Source of the DNA: Gemmatimonadaceae bacterium
Lineage (GTDB): Bacteria > Gemmatimonadota > Gemmatimonadetes > Gemmatimonadales > Gemmatimonadaceae
Direction: 5' to 3'
Length of the DNA stretch: 50,014 nt
Assembly: GCA_019752115.1 (NCBI GenBank)
Contig: JAIEMN010000073.1
Span: 1 to 50,014, forward strand
Shown here one piece after another: positions 14,892-22,982 of the stretch (position 1 is its first letter; each line of letters begins with the position of its first letter). A program made the translations under genes and the position numbers. A model generated the notes under the pieces. It was given only the letters and a program-made list of their open reading frames with translations, did not search any database and had not been told where the DNA came from.

Positions 14892-16553
14892 TCAGACCGT
14901 CCGCAGATAGCGGTGCACTGAATACACGGCCGCAGAGCCTTCGCCCACGGCGGCGGCTACGCGGCGATTGGCGCCTGAACGGACGTCGCCGGCCGCAAAC
15001 ACCCCGGGCATGCTGGTTTCGAACGCATACGGCTCGCGTGGCAGCGGCCACGCCTTTGGCTTGCCGAACTCCCGCGGCAGATCGGCGCCGGTGGCAATGA
15101 AGCCCGAGTCGTCGCAGACGAGCGTACCGGTGAACGCCTCGGTGTGCGGCTTCACGCCGATGAAGATGAACATCCCTTCCACAGCGAGCGGAGTCACGGC
15201 GCCGGTCTTCACGTGGGTGAGCTCGATCCCCTCGAGGGCGCCGGTCCCGGTCACGGCCGACACTTCGACTTCCGCGATCACGTCGATGTTCGGCGTCGCG
15301 CGAATGCGATCGACGAGATACTGCGACATCATGGGGGCGAGATCCGGAGCGCGTAGCACCACGGTGACTTTCCGCGCATAGCGGGAGAAGAACAGCGCGC
15401 CCTGTCCGGCGGAGTTGGCACCACCGATCACGCAGATGTCGCGTCCCTTGTACCGCGCCGCTTCGGTCATGGCCGCGCCATAGTAGACACCCACGCCATG
15501 GAACGCCTCGAGCCCCGGCGTAGGCAGCCGCCGCGCACTCATCCCGGTGGTGATGACCACGGTGTACGTCGTGAGCTCAGTGCCGTCGGCGAGGGTCACG
15601 ACGCGATACGGGTCCTCTCGGCGGAGCCCCACCACTTCCTGCCCCGTGAGGAGCTCGGCGCCGAAGCGTCGTGCCTGCGCACTCGCGCGCTGGGCGAGAT
15701 CGGCACCGGTCACGCCAGCGGGGAAGCCGAGGTAGTTCTCGATCATGGAGCTCGTTCCCGCCTGGCCGCCCGGCGCCTGCCCCTCGATGACCACGGTGCG
15801 CAGCCCTTCCGAGGCGGCATAGACCGCGTTGGCGAGCCCGGCGGGGCCGCCTCCAACCACGACCACGTCATAGAGTGGCCGGGCGGCTTCGGTCTGCATC
15901 CCGGCCTTGGCCGCGAGCTCCACCGACGAGGGCGCGACGAGATGCGAGCCATCGGGGAAGAGGATCAACGGCAGGCGCGTGAGGTCACCGGCCAACTGCG
16001 TCGCGAGGGCGCGTGCGACCGCGTCCTGATCGAGATCGACCCACTCGTACGCGACGCGATTGCGAGATAGAAACTCCTTGGCTTCGAACGACTGCGGCGA
16101 CCACTGCGAGCCCAGAATGCGAATGCCTTCGAACGCCGGGGTGACCTGCGCCCGCCATTCGGCGAGCAGATCGTTGAGCACGGGGAAGAGGCGCTCCTCC
16201 GGCGGATCCCACGGCTTCATGAGGTAGTGATCGAGCCCGACGCTGTTGATGCCGGCGATCGCCACGTCGGTATCGGCGTAGGCGGTCAGCAGCACGCGCT
16301 TGGACTGCGGATGGATGGCGCGCACCTCGGCCAGAAACTCGATGCCCGTCATTTCCGGCATGCGCTGGTCGACCAGGAAGAGCGCGATGGGCGTGTTGCG
16401 GGTGGCGAAGGCGCGGGCCGCTTCCAGCCCTTCGGCGGGGGTTCCCGCCTTCACAATGCGATAGTCCGCGCGGTACTGCTGGCGCAGGTCGCGCTCGATC
16501 GCCGACAGCACCGCCAGATCGTCGTCAACCGCAAGAAAGACCGGCTTGGCCAC
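14892..16553 (-). CDS. Response regulator receiver fused to glutaredoxin-like and thioredoxin-reductase-like flavoprotein, both CxxC motifs lost
   Basis: 553 residues from GTG 16553 (GAGG 8 bases upstream). Residues 1-125 are a receiver domain with phospho-acceptor Asp62 (FLVDQRMP) and Lys113. Residues about 140-215 have a glutaredoxin-like fold, but the active-site WCPxC is WSPQS (151-155). Residues 227-553 are a thioredoxin-reductase-like flavoprotein with the FAD motif VVVGGGPAGL, the NADPH motif VIGGANSAGQ and the closing GVFAAGDVRSG; its redox CATC is replaced by GAAM at 359-362. Only two cysteines remain, neither paired, so classical disulfide reduction is impossible. It may act as a phosphorylation-controlled NAD(P)H/FAD sensor or oxidase. 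The cognate kinase follows after 4 bases. Confidence 0.93.
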   Translation of the reverse strand: MAKPVFLAVDDDLAVLSAIERDLRQQYRADYRIVKAGTPAEGLEAARAFATRNTPIALFLVDQRMPEMTGIEFLAEVRAIHPQSKRVLLTAYADTDVAIAGINSVGLDHYLMKPWDPPEERLFPVLNDLLAEWRAQVTPAFEGIRILGSQWSPQSFEAKEFLSRNRVAYEWVDLDQDAVARALATQLAGDLTRLPLILFPDGSHLVAPSSVELAAKAGMQTEAARPLYDVVVVGGGPAGLANAVYAASEGLRTVVIEGQAPGGQAGTSSMIENYLGFPAGVTGADLAQRASAQARRFGAELLTGQEVVGLRREDPYRVVTLADGTELTTYTVVITTGMSARRLPTPGLEAFHGVGVYYGAAMTEAARYKGRDICVIGGANSAGQGALFFSRYARKVTVVLRAPDLAPMMSQYLVDRIRATPNIDVIAEVEVSAVTGTGALEGIELTHVKTGAVTPLAVEGMFIFIGVKPHTEAFTGTLVCDDSGFIATGADLPREFGKPKAWPLPREPYAFETSMPGVFAAGDVRSGANRRVAAAVGEGSAAVYSVHRYLRTV

Positions 16554-16607
16554 GAAAAAAACCTCAACGTAGAGGGCAGGGGGACCAACATACGCCCCCG
16601 CCCCACA

Positions 16608-17702
16608 CTACGCACTCGCGTCGAGTCGCTCCGCGACCACATCGCGCGCACACACCGGCCCCACCACGATCGCCTCAGTGGGGCAGCAGCGGGCGAGCGC
16701 CTGTTCGCGGGGGGAAAGCTCCTGTCTGGGTACCAGCGGTTCGGCCTTCCCATCGCGATCGAGGCGCACGAGGTCCGGATGGCGCGCCACGCACAGCGCG
16801 CAGCCGGTGCAGCGCTGGCGATCGATCTGGATGGCCATCTCCTCGCGCGGGAAGATGCCATCCGGGGCCGCGAGGACTTCGGGCAGGTGGCGCAGCGCGT
16901 CGCGGGTGGCGGTGTATCCCACTTCGAGCAGTTCATCGACATGCGCGAAGGAGAACCAGCCGATGTGCGCCACCTTGGGGCGGACCAGCAGGAGCGGTGG
17001 AGTGGACCAGCGCTCGAGCGCGGCCTGCTGCTGATGGTGCATCATCATGGTCGCCGCCCGCATGAAAATCGAGGCAAAGCCCTGCTCAGCCACTCCGCGG
17101 GCCACCGGGACATCGGCGATGCCGACATCGATGGCCACGAGCGCGTCCACCGACAGGCCGGCAATGGCGATGGGGAGATTGTCGGTGGTGCCGCCGTCGA
17201 TGCACACGCGATCGCCCACCACGCCGGGCGGAAAGAAGCCGGGGAGCGCGCAGCTCGCGTAGATGGCATCACGTACCGAGACCGCCGTCAGCCCCGGCGT
17301 GCCGAAGACTAGCGGCGTGCCGCGCTCGAGATCGACGGCGGTCACCAGCAGCGGCGTGGGCAGATCCTCGAAGGTGCCCGGCTGCACCAGTTCATCGGCC
17401 AGCGCGCGCAGCGGGGCCTCGAGGTAGATGGAGCGCGACAGCATGCGCTCCATCAGCATCCCCATGTGATTGATGCGGAAGAGGTCGCGGCGCCGAAAGC
17501 GGCGGGCGCGTTCGGTCATCTCGTCGAGCCCGCGCCCGGAGGCCGCGGCGGCGGCGATCATGGCACCGATGCTCGTACCCGCGTACAGCGCCGGTCGGAT
17601 CCCCGCCTCATGCAGGGCGCGCAAGGCGCCCACGTGGGCCATCCCCTTCAGGGCGCCCCCGCCCAACACGACCCCGATCCGGGGCCCATGCGTGCCGTTC
17701 AT
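16608..17702 (-). CDS. Patatin-like phospholipase fused to a C-terminal ferredoxin-like domain
   Basis: 364 residues from ATG 17702. The patatin domain carries the oxyanion loop LGGGALKGMAHVG (13-25), the nucleophile motif GTSIG with Ser44 and the catalytic Asp in IDGGTTDN (Asp169), so it should hydrolyse acyl lipids. Residues about 294-350 look like a single-cluster ferredoxin: RCTGCALC (Cys298, 301, 304) followed 35 residues later by CCP (Cys339/340). Such a fusion of lipase and iron-sulfur domain is unusual. It diverges from the response regulator gene at 17736 with only 33 bases between and precedes the flavoprotein-regulator gene by 54 bases on the same strand. No signal peptide is present. 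Confidence 0.9.
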   Translation of the reverse strand: MNGTHGPRIGVVLGGGALKGMAHVGALRALHEAGIRPALYAGTSIGAMIAAAAASGRGLDEMTERARRFRRRDLFRINHMGMLMERMLSRSIYLEAPLRALADELVQPGTFEDLPTPLLVTAVDLERGTPLVFGTPGLTAVSVRDAIYASCALPGFFPPGVVGDRVCIDGGTTDNLPIAIAGLSVDALVAIDVGIADVPVARGVAEQGFASIFMRAATMMMHHQQQAALERWSTPPLLLVRPKVAHIGWFSFAHVDELLEVGYTATRDALRHLPEVLAAPDGIFPREEMAIQIDRQRCTGCALCVARHPDLVRLDRDGKAEPLVPRQELSPREQALARCCPTEAIVVGPVCARDVVAERLDASA

Positions 17703-17722
17703 GCGGCTGTCATCTCGGTCAG

Positions 17723-17728
17723 TAGATT
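17723..17728 (+). promoter_or_regulatory. -10 box of the OmpR-type regulator, leaderless arrangement
   Basis: TAGATT is followed by 7 bases and the ATG at 17736; there is no Shine-Dalgarno sequence. The whole divergent intergenic region is only 33 bases, so promoter elements of this gene overlap the start of the patatin gene. Confidence 0.45.
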
Positions 17729-17735
17729 CCCCGTC

Positions 17736-18428
17736 ATGCGCGTACTGCTGGTCGAAGATGATGACACGTTGCGCGAAAGCGCCACGGCGTTCCTCCGGGC
17801 CGCCGGATTTGCCGTGGATCCGGCGGCCACCGGCAAGATGGCACGCGAACTCGCGGCCGTCAGTCCGTACGACGCCGTGGTGCTCGACATCGGCCTGCCC
17901 GACGCGGATGGATATACCCTCTGCACCGCGTTTCGGGCCCGGGTCCCGGCGCCGCGCATCCTGATGGCCACCGCGCGTGATGCGGTGGAGGACCGCATCA
18001 CTGGATTGGATATCGGCGCCGATGACTACTTGGTAAAGCCGTACGCGCTGGGGGAGCTGGTCGCGCGTGTGCGGGCGCTGCTGCGACGCCCGGATCATGC
18101 GGCGCCGGTGCTGCTGCAGGTCGAGGACCTCCTGCTCGACCCGGCCACGCGGGAGGCGCGGCGGGGCGACCGGCTCATCCCGCTGACGACCAAGGAGTTC
18201 GCCGTGCTCGTGGTGCTCATGCGCGCCCCGGGACGCGTACTGACCCGCGAGTTTATCGGCGAACACGCCTGGGACGACAACTTCGACCCCGGGAGCAACG
18301 TCATCGACGTGTACATGGCGCGGCTGCGGAAGAAGGTCGACGCCGCCGGCGAAGAGCCGCTTATCGCCACGGTGCGAGGAGCGGGCTATCGTCTCGGTCC
18401 GCCGCCGTCGCGCCGGATCCTGCGGTGA
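17736..18428 (+). CDS. OmpR-family response regulator
   Basis: 230 residues from ATG 17736 (MRVLLVEDDDTLRES). Receiver domain 1-115 with acidic pocket EDD (7-9), phospho-acceptor Asp51 (VVLDIGLPDADG) and Lys101 (DDYLVKPYALGEL). The winged-helix domain spans about 125-225: LIPLTTKEFAVLVVLMRAPG, FDPGSNVIDVYMARLRKKV, and TVRGAGYRL. The kinase gene begins 7 bases after its stop, so they form a two-component operon. Sited just before a czcCBA-type operon, it may be a CzcR/CusR-type metal-responsive regulator, but that is inference from proximity. Confidence 0.95.
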   Translation: MRVLLVEDDDTLRESATAFLRAAGFAVDPAATGKMARELAAVSPYDAVVLDIGLPDADGYTLCTAFRARVPAPRILMATARDAVEDRITGLDIGADDYLVKPYALGELVARVRALLRRPDHAAPVLLQVEDLLLDPATREARRGDRLIPLTTKEFAVLVVLMRAPGRVLTREFIGEHAWDDNFDPGSNVIDVYMARLRKKVDAAGEEPLIATVRGAGYRLGPPPSRRILR

Positions 18429-18435
18429 GCGGGCG

Positions 18436-19857
18436 ATGAGCCCAACCGCTCGTGCTGAGGTCAGCCGGCCGCGCATCCGCCTGCGCTTCACCGCGCTCTA
18501 TGCGGCGACGCTGCTGGTGGTGCTGCTGTCGGCCGCGCTGATCGCCCGCTTTGCCATTCGCCGCACGCTCGAGCAGGAGTTCGAGAACTCCGTGCGCAGT
18601 TCGGCCGGGCTGGTCAGTCAATTCTTCCGGACGGAAGTGGCCGAGTATCGCACCACCGAGGCGACGCTCGCCCACATTATGAGTGAGCTGGTCTTCGAAG
18701 ATCGGGCCATCCGCATCATTCAACCCGACGGCCGCATCTTCCGCGGTGGTCGCGCAGCACGGCCGCGCCCGCATCTCGACCTGGGGGAGATCCGGTCGGT
18801 CCGCTTCCCCCTCGACGAAGCGCTGGCGCCGGGGTGGAAGGTGGAGATCGATGCCAATCTGTCCAGCACCCACGCGCTGCAGCATCGCATCGATCAGTGG
18901 CTGGGGATTGGTATCCCGCTCTTCGTGCTGACCGCCGCCATCGCCGGCTGGTGGTTGACCGGACGGACGCTGCGACCGGTGGGCGCCATGGCCGACGCCG
19001 CGGCGCGCATCGCGCCGGCCAGCGGCGCGCGGCTCCCCATCGACAATGCCGACGACGAACTGGGGCGGCTCGGCGCGCGCTTCAATGCGCTGCTCGACCG
19101 GCTCGACGGCGCGCTCACGCAGCAGCGACAGTTTCTCGCGGACGCGGCGCACGAACTGCGCACGCCGATCGCGCGGATTCGCGCGCGGGTAGAGGTGTCA
19201 CAGCTCCAGTTGCAGCAAGCGCGCGCTGGTGGGGCGGACATCGATCCGCAGCGCCTCGCCACGCTCGCCGCGCTCGACGACGAGCTGCGCTCGGTGTCGC
19301 AGCAGGTGGAGCAGCTGCTCCAGCTGGCGCGCGCGGATGCGGCGGGTGATGAGGGCACCGTGGAACTCGCCCCCTGCTACCTCGACGATCTGGTGGCCGA
19401 TGAAACGCCGCGCTGGCAGCCGCAGGCCGCGCATCTGGGCATCACGCTCGCGTTCGATGACCTCGAGGAAACGCCGATCGTGGGCGATGACACGCTGCTG
19501 CGTCGCCTGCTGGGCGTACTGCTCGACAACGCCCTGCGCTACACGGCTGCCGGCGGGCACGTTCAACTGCGCGTGCACCCCGAGGGGCGCTTTGCCCGAC
19601 TCGATGTGGACGACGATGGGATGGGCGTGCCCCCCGCCGAGCGTCCGCGCATCTTTGATCGGTTCTTCCGCGGCGCCGAGGCGCGCGCCAAGCGCGCCGA
19701 TGGCAGTGGGTTGGGGCTCGCGATCGCGAGCTGGATCGTGCGGCGGCATGGGGGCCGCGTGGCCGTGGGCGAGAGCCCGCTCGGGGGCGCACGGTTTACC
19801 GTGCACCTCCCGCTGCGCTCAGCAGACCGGCAGGTCGCGTCGGGGCACGAAGTATGA
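18436..19857 (+). CDS. Membrane sensor histidine kinase
   Basis: 473 residues. TM1 at about 18-40 and TM2 at about 155-176 enclose a periplasmic sensor of about 115 residues without a recognised domain. A HAMP linker follows (LRPVGAMADAAARIA), then the phosphoacceptor AAHELRTPIARIRA with His239, and an ATPase domain with LLDNALRYTA, DDDGMGVPPAERPRIFDRF and GSGLGLAIASWI. This is a standard EnvZ/CzcS-like architecture and the partner of the regulator just upstream. Its last 39 bases overlap the 3' end of the FliS-like gene on the other strand. Codon use is like its neighbours. Confidence 0.95.
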   Translation: MSPTARAEVSRPRIRLRFTALYAATLLVVLLSAALIARFAIRRTLEQEFENSVRSSAGLVSQFFRTEVAEYRTTEATLAHIMSELVFEDRAIRIIQPDGRIFRGGRAARPRPHLDLGEIRSVRFPLDEALAPGWKVEIDANLSSTHALQHRIDQWLGIGIPLFVLTAAIAGWWLTGRTLRPVGAMADAAARIAPASGARLPIDNADDELGRLGARFNALLDRLDGALTQQRQFLADAAHELRTPIARIRARVEVSQLQLQQARAGGADIDPQRLATLAALDDELRSVSQQVEQLLQLARADAAGDEGTVELAPCYLDDLVADETPRWQPQAAHLGITLAFDDLEETPIVGDDTLLRRLLGVLLDNALRYTAAGGHVQLRVHPEGRFARLDVDDDGMGVPPAERPRIFDRFFRGAEARAKRADGSGLGLAIASWIVRRHGGRVAVGESPLGGARFTVHLPLRSADRQVASGHEV

Positions 19858-20199
19858 CCGCGCACTCGGCTGCGGCTGCATCGCGCGGCGCCACGCGTCG
19901 CGGAGCGTGCGCAGGCACTGCGCCGCGGCCACGAAATCGTGCACATCCACCGATTCTTCGCACCATGCATAGAGCGCATCGAAGCTGCGCGAGGCGGCGG
20001 AGTCGAGATCGAGCGCACAGCGCAGCACGCTGATCGCTTCGCGCGCGCCCCGCTGGTCGAAGGCCTCGCAGGCGTTGATGGCGCGATCGTACGCCCGCAC
20101 CAGCCGGGCGAGAGGGTCGCTCGACGGGCGATCGGCGTCGATCACCACTGGAGTAAAGACAGGCGTCGGTACGGGCACGGCGGGTGGAGCTGAGGTCAC
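19819..20199 (-). CDS. FliS-like helical protein (orphan)
   Basis: 126 residues if started at GTG 20199; longer in-frame starts (GTG 20361, ATG 20406) exist, and none has a good ribosome site, so the start is uncertain. The segment LVRAYDRAINACEAFDQRGA, then EAISVLRCALDLD, LYAWCEESVDVHDFVAAA and LRTLRDAW follows the spacing of the flagellin chaperone FliS (YDGAI..., ..IL..L...LD, LYDY..., LR.AW). No flagellar gene is nearby. It converges on the histidine kinase gene and overlaps it by 39 bases, and it diverges from the efflux operon. It may be a chaperone for an exported protein, or a true FliS away from its cluster. Confidence 0.65.
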   Translation of the reverse strand: MTSAPPAVPVPTPVFTPVVIDADRPSSDPLARLVRAYDRAINACEAFDQRGAREAISVLRCALDLDSAASRSFDALYAWCEESVDVHDFVAAAQCLRTLRDAWRRAMQPQPSARSYFVPRRDLPVC

Positions 20200-20382
20200 C
20201 TGAATGGCGCTGAGCTTCCGCGCCTCGTCTAGGGAGATCGGCTCGGGATTCTCGCAACTTGAATATTTGCCTCGACTTCGACGTGACAAAGCGCACGGAG
20301 CGTGCGGAAGTGACGGGCGCGCCGCGCGCGAAACGTCCCGTCCCCGGCCCCGGGGGTTCACGTTTGATTCATGATCCGGTGA

Positions 20383-20388
20383 TAGGCT
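20383..20388 (+). promoter_or_regulatory. -10 box of the czcCBA-type operon, leaderless arrangement
   Basis: TAGGCT ends six bases before the ATG at 20395 and no Shine-Dalgarno sequence is present. No clear -35 hexamer is seen at the right distance. The 20200-20394 region otherwise contains only AT-richer sequence near 20255-20285 that could hold the promoter of the FliS-like gene. Confidence 0.45.
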
Positions 20389-20394
20389 GCGAGC

Positions 20395-21750
20395 ATGAAC
20401 CCCCATTCAGTGCACTTCACCCGGCGGGTCGGTACTCCGCGCTGGCTGCCGGGCGTCCTGCTGGCCGTCCTCCTGACGGCCTCCGGTGCGAAGGCGCAGT
20501 CCCGTGCGCCGTCCGGTACGCCACGCGCCACCCCAACGATGGACCCGGCGGCGCTCGATCTGGCCAGCGCCCTCGCGACCGCTCGGCGGTCCGGCCCGCT
20601 GGCGGCCCTCGTGTCGGCGCGGCGTGATGTGGCGGTGGGCCGCGTCCGTGAGACGGCGCAATGGCCCAACCCGACGCTCGAATGGCGGCGCGAGAACCTC
20701 GCGAGCCCGCTCGCGCCAGACATCTTCGCCACCGCCTATATCCCCCTCGATATCACCGGGCGGCGGCTGGCGCTGCGCCAGTCCGTTGGCGCGGGCACGC
20801 TCCGCGCAACGGCCGATGCCGAAGCGGAGCGTCGGAACGCCGAGATCGAGGTGGCCCGCGCCTGGTTGCGCGCTGCCGTCGCCGACGGGCTCCGCGCGCT
20901 GGTGCAACGGCAGTATGACGCGCTGCGCGAGATCGCCGATGTCGATGCGCAGCGGTTGCGCGAAGGGCTCGTGGCAGAAGCAGTCGGGCTGCGCACGTCG
21001 CTCGAAGCCGACCGGGCGCGCGTCGCGGTGGTCTCGGCGAACGCCGAAGCATCGCGCGCTCGCGCCGAACTCGCGCGCCTGATGGGAGTCCGCGACGATT
21101 CCATCAGTACGCTGGCGCCGCTGATCGCGCCGACGTTGCCGGCACCACCTGATTCGCTGCTGGTGCGACGCGCGGCGCTGCGGCTCCGCCCGGAAGTGCA
21201 GGCGCGCGATGCGGCCGTGCAGGAAACCCAGCGGCGGCTCGCCGCCGAGCGGCGCGGTCTCTTCGGGGATCTGCAGCTGCAGGGTGGAACCAAGCAGACC
21301 GGCGGCTTTCAGACCGGGCAGATCGGATTCGGCATGCCGATGCCGTTCTTCAATCGCAACGGCGGCGCCCGCCAGCGCGCCGGTGGCGAAGCGATGGAAG
21401 CGCGCATTCTACGCGCCGATGTCGAGCGCGCCGTGAGCGGTGCGGTGAGTGCCGCCTGGCGCACCTACATGGACGTGCGCGCGGTGGCCCGCGATGCGGC
21501 GACGTTCGATGCCCGCGGTCGCGAGGTCTCGCGCATTGCGCGCGTGGCCTATCGCGAAGGCCATGTGACACTCACGGAACTGCTCGACGCCGAACGCGCG
21601 GCCTTCGACGCGATGCAGGCGCATCTGCGCTGGGCGGCCGACGCCTGGCTCGCGCGCCTTGAACTTGAACGCGCCATCGGCGCACGGCTCGACGCCGATG
21701 CCCCGTTGGACCTTCCTTTGCTCTCCACCGCGACCGCGCCGGGCTTCTGA
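20395..21750 (+). CDS. TolC-family outer-membrane efflux protein, CzcC-like
   Basis: 451 residues with an N-terminal signal peptide (cleavage near AKAQS). It has two long helical repeats typical of outer membrane efflux proteins; WPNPTLEWRRENLASP is the usual N-terminal strand region, and RVAYREGHVTLTELLDAERA is the conserved equivalent in the second repeat. As first gene of an operon with a periplasmic adaptor and an RND pump, it should form the outer-membrane channel of a tripartite heavy-metal exporter. The adaptor gene starts two bases after its stop. The promoter appears to place the start of transcription on the ATG. Confidence 0.93.
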   Translation: MNPHSVHFTRRVGTPRWLPGVLLAVLLTASGAKAQSRAPSGTPRATPTMDPAALDLASALATARRSGPLAALVSARRDVAVGRVRETAQWPNPTLEWRRENLASPLAPDIFATAYIPLDITGRRLALRQSVGAGTLRATADAEAERRNAEIEVARAWLRAAVADGLRALVQRQYDALREIADVDAQRLREGLVAEAVGLRTSLEADRARVAVVSANAEASRARAELARLMGVRDDSISTLAPLIAPTLPAPPDSLLVRRAALRLRPEVQARDAAVQETQRRLAAERRGLFGDLQLQGGTKQTGGFQTGQIGFGMPMPFFNRNGGARQRAGGEAMEARILRADVERAVSGAVSAAWRTYMDVRAVARDAATFDARGREVSRIARVAYREGHVTLTELLDAERAAFDAMQAHLRWAADAWLARLELERAIGARLDADAPLDLPLLSTATAPGF

Positions 21751-21752
21751 TC

Positions 21753-22979
21753 ATGCGATTCACGTCTTCCTTCGCCCCCCTGGCGCGCGCCGCGGTGCTC
21801 CTCACGCTGGGCACCGCCTGCGGCAAGAGTGCTGATCAACCCGCGGTCGCAGCGGGTGCCGCTACCGGAGCTGCCCCTGCGCTGACCGACACCACCACCT
21901 TCTCCGCTGAAGCCGTGCGTATCGCCGGATTGACGGTCGACACGGCGCGTACACTCCCGTGGCAGACCACCGTCACCGTGCCGGGCCGCCTGATGCTCGA
22001 CCCGCAGTCGCTCGAAACGATCGGCTCCATTGTGGAGGGGCGCATCACGCATACGCTGGTGCGCGTGGGTGATGTGGTGAAGCCCGGCCAGGTCCTCGTG
22101 CTCATTCACAGCCACGAGATCATGGACGCCCGAAGCGGCCTCGCGCGTGCCAAGGCCGCCGTCGCGGCTGCGGAAGCGGAGCGCGATCTCGCCATCTCGG
22201 CAGCTGATCGTGCCCATCGCCTGTTTGACGCGAAGGCCATGTCGCGCGCGGAGGTGGAGCGCGCCGATGTCGCCCGACGCGTCGCGCTGTCGGGCTACGA
22301 TCAGGCCACCGCCGAACGGCAGCGGTATGAATCGCTCATCGAGCATCTCGTGGGCAGCGGGCCGATGCCGGCCGAAGCCGATGAGCATGACGTGCTCATT
22401 CGCACCCCGATCGCCGGCATCGTCACCGCTCGTGAGGCGCAGCCGGGTACCGTGGTGCTGCCGGGTACGCCGCTGGTCACGGTGGGCAGCACCGACCGCT
22501 TGCAGTTGCAGATGCACCTGGCGGAATCCGCGGCGGTGGGCGTGGCGGCGGGAAGCACGGTGCGATTCACGTTGACCGAGGACCCCACGGAGGTGGGCGA
22601 GGCGGTGGTGACCCGTGTGGCGCCCACGGTGGATACGCTCACCCGCACGATCGAGGTGATCGCCCAGCCGAAGGGCAAGAGCAAAGGGCGCGCCGAGTCG
22701 TTCGTGCAGGCCGAGATTCTGGGGCAGCATGGTACGCCGTCGCTGGTGGTGCCGGCGGCCGCGGTGCAGGCGCTCGACGGGGACACGGTGGTCTTTGCCG
22801 CCGAGCCGCGCGGTGCCGGCTTGTTCGTGAAGGCGATGCCGGTGCGGGTCGGCCGGCGCAGCACGCAGCGGGTGGAACTGGCGGCGGGCGTCGCTGAAGG
22901 CACGGCGGTCGTCGTGAAGGGCGCCGCCATCGCGAAGGCGGAGTTACTCAAGCGGCGCGCCGCCGGCGGCGGAGAGTAA
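21753..22979 (+). CDS. RND efflux periplasmic adaptor (membrane fusion protein), CzcB-like
   Basis: 408 residues. The N-terminal signal ends LGTACGKS, a possible but atypical lipobox (Gly at -3), so it may be a lipoprotein. The biotinyl/lipoyl hairpin is recognisable from SIVEGRITHTLVRVGDVVKPG and from IRTPIAGIVTAREAQPGTVV, with a helical hairpin of about 70 residues between, and a beta-barrel around VRFTLTEDPTEVGEAVV. It links the inner-membrane pump to the TolC-like channel. There is no His-rich metal-binding tail. It lies two bases after tolC and three bases before the pump gene, indicating strict coupling. Confidence 0.94.
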   Translation: MRFTSSFAPLARAAVLLTLGTACGKSADQPAVAAGAATGAAPALTDTTTFSAEAVRIAGLTVDTARTLPWQTTVTVPGRLMLDPQSLETIGSIVEGRITHTLVRVGDVVKPGQVLVLIHSHEIMDARSGLARAKAAVAAAEAERDLAISAADRAHRLFDAKAMSRAEVERADVARRVALSGYDQATAERQRYESLIEHLVGSGPMPAEADEHDVLIRTPIAGIVTAREAQPGTVVLPGTPLVTVGSTDRLQLQMHLAESAAVGVAAGSTVRFTLTEDPTEVGEAVVTRVAPTVDTLTRTIEVIAQPKGKSKGRAESFVQAEILGQHGTPSLVVPAAAVQALDGDTVVFAAEPRGAGLFVKAMPVRVGRRSTQRVELAAGVAEGTAVVVKGAAIAKAELLKRRAAGGGE

Positions 22980-22982
22980 GCG

